10,128 bases of DNA. It comes from Bradyrhizobium sp. Lineage in GTDB: Bacteria > Pseudomonadota > Alphaproteobacteria > Rhizobiales > Xanthobacteraceae. A model generated the notes under the pieces. That model was given only the letters and a program-made list of their open reading frames with translations. It was not told the origin of the DNA and did no database searches. The DNA lies in assembly GCA_028290305.1 (NCBI GenBank), contig JAQGKC010000477.1:1-10128 (forward strand). Direction: 5' to 3'. Both the position numbers and the translations under genes were made by a program. Shown here in pieces: positions 7,881 through 10,128 of the stretch. How positions within the stretch are numbered: the first letter of the stretch is position 1; every line of letters begins with the position of its first letter.

Positions 7881-7896
7881 ACCGGTCGGCACCGGT
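7881..7896. promoter_or_regulatory. Paired ACCGGT palindromes one helical turn apart
   Basis: ACCGGT occurs at 7881-7886 and 7891-7896, separated by CGGC. The start-to-start distance is 10 bp, so both would face the same side of the helix. They lie in the divergent spacer, 50-65 bp upstream of the chosen start of the FixJ-type regulator. This could be a dimer or tetramer binding site; chance is also possible in GC-rich DNA. Confidence 0.25.
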
Positions 7897-7906
7897 TTCA
7901 AACCCA

Positions 7907-7922
7907 CCCGTATTAGTACGGG
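7907..7922. promoter_or_regulatory. Perfect inverted repeat CCCGTA-TTAG-TACGGG, candidate operator
   Basis: Six-bp arms CCCGTA (7907-7912) and TACGGG (7917-7922) are perfectly complementary around TTAG. The site is central in the 153-bp spacer between the FixJ-type regulator (start 7831) and the 112-residue gene (start 7985): 75 bp upstream of the former and 62 bp upstream of the latter. Dyad symmetry with about 10 bp between half-site centres fits a dimeric LuxR/GerE-type HTH. The regulator next door is therefore a natural candidate for binding it and controlling both directions. No T-run follows, so terminator function is unlikely. The assignment to that protein is inference. Confidence 0.45.
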
Positions 7923-7984
7923 ACCAAGACTTAACCCACAAGTAGTGCCGGAGACATTAAACATTCGAATGAAGGAGAGCACTC

Positions 7985-8323
7985 ATGCAGAATGCAGCAG
8001 GCAGCGACGCCCAGAATGACAGTTATCCCTCGATCGTCTCAGACCTCGCGTCCTTGATCGAGCACGTCCAGGCGAGCATGAAGCTGCTTGAATTGGCCAT
8101 CGCCAGGGAATCGTCGCTCGGCAATCAGGAAGTTTCCGCCAATGTTTTTGTTCTGGATGACGTCACGCCTCGCTACGTGAAGGCCAATGCGGCATTGAAT
8201 GCCTGCAATGCGGGGCTTGGCATAGCCCTGCATTTTCTGCGGGATACCAAAACGCCAAAATGTGGGACAGACGGGTTCCCGGTGAGCGATCGCCGATCGG
8301 CTGGATTGATCGGTCGCGCATAA
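7985..8323 (+). CDS. Small protein of unknown function, 112 residues
   Basis: ATG 7985 has a strong ribosome site, AAGGAG at 7972-7977, 7 nt upstream, which makes translation likely. I do not recognise a named family. The N-terminal 12 residues look flexible. Residues 14-44 (YPSIVSDLASLIEHVQASMK, then LLELAIARESS) should form amphipathic helix. A short VFVLDDVTPRYVKANAALNA stretch (54-73) is followed by a second helix, and the last 25 residues are polar with no clear structure. There are two Cys (C74, C93), no signal peptide and no membrane segment. Helical small proteins next to two-component regulators can be regulators or targets, but nothing here shows a function. It is divergent from the FixJ-type regulator and shares its upstream region with the inverted repeat at 7907-7922, so co-regulation is likely. 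The remaining 175 bp to the next gene hold only the short tandem repeat at 8433-8458. Confidence 0.75.
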   Translation: MQNAAGSDAQNDSYPSIVSDLASLIEHVQASMKLLELAIARESSLGNQEVSANVFVLDDVTPRYVKANAALNACNAGLGIALHFLRDTKTPKCGTDGFPVSDRRSAGLIGRA

Positions 8324-8432
8324 GGCGCCGATAGCAGCGTGAGCCCATACTGCAGCGGACATCGATCTGGCGAATGCCCAACCAGAGGATAGCGACCCCG
8401 TACCGCTACCGATGCCCGCCAGTCATTCCCAA

Positions 8433-8458
8433 AATTTTATGCCCAGAATTTTATGCCC
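8433..8458. repeat. Two-copy 14-bp tandem repeat
   Basis: AATTTTATGCCC occurs at 8433-8444 and again at 8447-8458, giving a 14-bp period (linker AG, then GG), with a degenerate third copy (GATTTATGGC, 8461-8470). It is AT-richer than the surroundings and lies downstream of both the 112-residue gene and the PilZ-like gene. TCATTCCC at 8423-8430 just before it matches the end of the repeat at 933-1050, so it may be debris of the same repeat class. No function is evident. Confidence 0.6.
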
Positions 8459-8498
8459 GGGATTTATGGCTGCGCCGATGCAGTCCGGCCGGTCACAT

Positions 8499-8813
8499 TC
8501 AGTCGGTAATGAGGGCCTCTTGGGCTGGCTTCTTTTTCTTGTTCTTTCCCAACAGGAACTGGACATCAATCTCCGCGCCGTTGACGCGGACAAGTTCGCA
8601 TCGGCGATAGGCAAGGCCGGTCGACGACAGCAGCAGAAAGAACTCCTTGAGATTGAGGCCCTGAATGGAGCCCTCCACGGTCAGAATGGCATCGTTGTCC
8701 GATATGGCGTTGAGCAGACAATCCCGCCGCCACGTTCCGTCAATGCCCATGATGCAGACGCCGTATCCGCGGCTGAACGTGACGCGTTCCTGTCCTTTGT
8801 TGTCATCTGCCAT
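8499..8813 (-). CDS. PilZ-like domain protein with degenerate c-di-GMP motif, chemotaxis-linked
   Basis: This 104-residue cytosolic protein starts at ATG 8813, 3 bp after the cheR stop, so translation is probably coupled to cheR; no strong SD of its own is visible. The layout resembles single-domain PilZ proteins: an early Arg stretch (GTWRRDC, 27-32), an SxxxAxLxVxG strand (38-48), GLNLKEFFLLLSS (52-64), and the closing strands AYRRCELVRVNGAEIDVQF (69-86). A Lys-rich tail (90-95, GKNKKKK) follows. Canonical PilZ needs RxxxR and (D/N)xSxxG. Here the second Arg is Leu (R29xxxL33), and the second motif reads A36-I-S38-D-N-D41, so only the Ser is kept. c-di-GMP binding is therefore doubtful. It may act as a protein-protein adaptor for chemotaxis or motility. 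The PilZ assignment is by pattern and could be wrong; the gene itself is well supported by spacing. Confidence 0.72.
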   Translation of the reverse strand: MADDNKGQERVTFSRGYGVCIMGIDGTWRRDCLLNAISDNDAILTVEGSIQGLNLKEFFLLLSSTGLAYRRCELVRVNGAEIDVQFLLGKNKKKKPAQEALITD

Positions 8814-8816
8814 TTG

Positions 8817-9698
8817 TCATAGACCCGCTATCGCAGCGACCTTCGGCGCGTTGGCGCCAACGGCCGGCATTTTTGTGGATGTTGCGTACGAACCGTTGGG
8901 ACGATAAAGACCGCGCCGTTCCGGATAGGGCTTGAAGACATCGGTCAGCCCGACCACCGTTTCCGCGGCGCCGAGCGCGAGAAAGCCATCCGGCTCGATC
9001 ACTTTGGCGAGGCGGTTGAAAATCATGGTCTTGGTGTCCTGATCGAAATAGATCAGGACATTCCGGCAGAATATTACGTCGAAGACCCCGAGTTGGGAAA
9101 AGTCGTGCAGCAAATTCAGTTGCCGGTGCTGAACCATCGCGCGAATGTCGGCATTGATCTGCCAGAATTCCCCGATCTGCTTGAAGTATTTGACGAGCAT
9201 TTGAATCGGGAGGCCGCGCTGAACCTCGAATTGGCTGTATATCCCGGCCTTGGATTTTTCGAGCACCTCCTGCGAAAGATCGGTTGCGAGGATTTCGATC
9301 CGAAAGCCCGCGATCGCAGCGCTCATTTCCTTCAGACACATCGCCAGCGAATACGGCTCCTGGCCGGTCGAACCGGCGGCGCACCAGATCCGGATGCTGC
9401 GGCGGCTTGCGCGCGCCTGCAATATCTCGGGCATGATCGGATTGCGGAAGTGATCGAACGGAAGCTTGTCGCGAAAAAAGAACGTCTCGTTGGTGGTCAT
9501 GGCCTCCACCACCTGAGTGGTGATCTCCGCCGATCCACCCTTCATTTTTTGCACGAGTTCGCTGATGCCGGACAGACCGGACTTCCGCGAAAGCGGAAGC
9601 AGGCGGCTTTCAATCAGATATTGCTTGTCGGCAGACAGATCCAAACCGGAACGGTCCTTGAGAACCTTGCGCAGATATTCGTAATCGGGCGGGGTCAC
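8817..9698 (-). CDS. cheR: Chemotaxis protein methyltransferase CheR
   Basis: CheR methylates glutamates on chemoreceptor cytoplasmic domains using S-adenosylmethionine, setting adaptation. From GTG 9698 the protein has 293 residues, close to the usual 270-290. The N-terminal helical domain is about 1-75 (PPDYEYLRKVLKDRSGLDLS), the signature TTNETFFFRD lies at 68-77, the SAM-binding loop IWCAAGSTGQEPYSLAM at 104-120, the acidic ATDLS at 138-142, and FDVIFCRNVLIYFD at 206-219. The frame remains open to TTG 9809, but those extra 37 residues lack family character; the GTG has GAGAGG 6 nt upstream and immediately precedes the conserved start, so I choose it. The GTG overlaps the stop of a doubtful 51-codon ORF. 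The C-terminal 25 residues are Ala-rich, and no pentapeptide-binding insertion is evident. It is followed at 3 bp by the PilZ-like gene and preceded by cheY, with no cheB between them. Confidence 0.96.
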   Translation of the reverse strand: MTPPDYEYLRKVLKDRSGLDLSADKQYLIESRLLPLSRKSGLSGISELVQKMKGGSAEITTQVVEAMTTNETFFFRDKLPFDHFRNPIMPEILQARASRRSIRIWCAAGSTGQEPYSLAMCLKEMSAAIAGFRIEILATDLSQEVLEKSKAGIYSQFEVQRGLPIQMLVKYFKQIGEFWQINADIRAMVQHRQLNLLHDFSQLGVFDVIFCRNVLIYFDQDTKTMIFNRLAKVIEPDGFLALGAAETVVGLTDVFKPYPERRGLYRPNGSYATSTKMPAVGANAPKVAAIAGL

Positions 9699-9850
9699 GG
9701 GCGGCCTCTCGAAATGGATCGGAACGAATTCAGATGGCTGTCGCCAGGCGACGACGTCGTGACGCGGAGGCCATTCCGCCAGCGCGGATGACCCTCCCTC
9801 CGGATACAATCGGGTCGGTGGTTTCTTCCGGCAGTTGTTTCAGCACTCAT
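9695..9850 (-). other. Doubtful 51-codon ORF overlapping the cheR start
   Basis: ATG 9850 (minus strand), with AGGTC about 7 nt upstream, opens a frame MSAETTAGRNHRPDCIRREG that ends in a TGA at 9697-9695. The TGA shares GTGA with the cheR GTG, an arrangement typical of translational coupling. Against coding: several Arg codons rare in this GC-rich genome (AGA, AGG, CGA), no hydrophobic core and no family. Its start loosely resembles rhizobial CheB N-termini (recalled), so it may be a leader ORF, a remnant of a deleted cheB, or chance. Confidence 0.25.
9705..9710 (-). promoter_or_regulatory. Ribosome binding site fixing the cheR GTG start
   Basis: On the minus strand GAGAGG lies 6 nt before GTG 9698. 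The alternative upstream TTG start at 9809 has only GGGTCG-like sequence nearby and would add an unconserved leader, so this SD decides in favour of the GTG. Confidence 0.6.
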
Positions 9851-9900
9851 GTCTTGACCTGACGCAACCTGATACAAAACTTCGAGACGACGGAACTGGA

Positions 9901-10128
9901 CTACACCGCTGCAGTCATTTGGACCAAACCCACTTCCTGGAATTTCGCCATGACGATGTCCCTGTCGAACGGCTTCATGATGTATTCGTTGGCGCCGGCG
10001 CGAAGCGCACGCGCGATGTGCGCGACATCGTTTTCGGTGGTGCAGAACACCACCTTGGGCTGGTCGCCACCGGGCATCCGGCGCAGATTGCCGAGGAACT
10101 CGTAGCCGTCCATGACCGGCATGTTCCA
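9901..10128 (-). CDS. cheY: CheY-type chemotaxis response regulator (partial, N-terminus outside window)
   Basis: The last 75 residues of a single-domain receiver are visible, from WNMPVMDGYEFL at the window edge to the stop at 9901. The phosphoacceptor Asp of the usual D-W-N-M-P motif would be the first codon beyond the edge. Visible hallmarks are VVFCTTEND (switch Thr), ALRAGANEYIMKPFDRD with the conserved Lys, and a short C-terminal helix with no output domain. This is the CheY form found next to cheA/cheW/cheR in alphaproteobacteria; it carries kinase phosphate to the flagellar switch or acts as a phosphate sink. It lies upstream of cheR on the same strand. A stand-alone receiver from another system is possible but less likely given cheR. 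The 202-bp gap to cheR holds only the doubtful ORF. Confidence 0.9.
   Translation of the reverse strand, partial: WNMPVMDGYEFLGNLRRMPGGDQPKVVFCTTENDVAHIARALRAGANEYIMKPFDRDIVMAKFQEVGLVQMTAAV

Noticed and set aside
7832..7882. 17-residue N-terminal extension of the FixJ-type regulator from GTG 7882
   Set aside because: ATG 7831 gives a normal short leader before the receiver's first strand, and the extension would place the coding start next to the ACCGGT pair without an SD.
8433..8470. Possible CRISPR or iteron array
   Set aside because: Only two good 14-bp copies in direct tandem with no spacers, and no cas or replication gene nearby.
9093..9791. 232-codon rightward frame over cheR
   Set aside because: Antisense to cheR with no recognisable motif of its own.
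9699..9809. TTG-initiated 37-residue N-terminal extension of CheR
   Set aside because: The extension lacks family character, whereas GTG 9698 has a good SD and sits exactly at the start of the conserved domain.

Overview
The window looks like chromosome from an alphaproteobacterium of the Bradyrhizobium/Rhodopseudomonas group. I infer this from the high GC content, the density of response regulators and a PAS-rich hybrid kinase, the style of the chemotaxis proteins, the REP-like '...GGAATGACGGG' intergenic repeat, and an IS110-type transposase tail. This is protein and repeat recognition by eye; no database search was run.

Left part (1-2791). The last 33 codons of an IS110-family-like transposase run in from the left edge and end at 102. 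A hairpin (139-164) lies between it and two leftward genes. These are an IlvD/Edd-family sugar-acid dehydratase of the L-arabinonate dehydratase type (1055-2791) and, downstream of it, an RraA-fold protein (177-896) that is more likely a pyruvate-type aldolase than an RNase E regulator. Together they look like a small sugar-acid catabolic unit. A 118-bp mosaic of nested inverted repeats (933-1050) sits between them.

Middle part (2792-8323). A 352-bp divergent spacer separates the catabolic pair from a rightward signalling unit: a single-domain receiver protein (3144-3578) and a 1169-residue membrane hybrid histidine kinase (3646-7155; dCache, HAMP, three PAS, HisKA, HATPase, receiver). Convergent to the kinase is a FixJ/NarL-type response regulator (7196-7831). 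Divergent from that regulator is a 112-residue protein of unknown function (7985-8323). The spacer between these two holds a perfect 6-4-6 inverted repeat, a plausible operator. No HPt protein is visible, so how the two receiver proteins connect to the kinase is open.

Right part (8499-10128). A leftward chemotaxis run reads cheY (cut by the window edge), a 202-bp gap, cheR, then a PilZ-like small protein 3 bp downstream of cheR. The gap holds no cheB, although cheB often neighbours cheR. It contains only a doubtful 51-codon ORF whose stop overlaps the GTG start that I choose for cheR.

I see no clear new defence system, CRISPR array, tRNA or rRNA. The items most worth checking are the multi-branched repeat, the cheY-cheR junction, the PilZ protein with a decayed c-di-GMP motif, the operator-like palindrome, and the RraA-like/dehydratase pairing.
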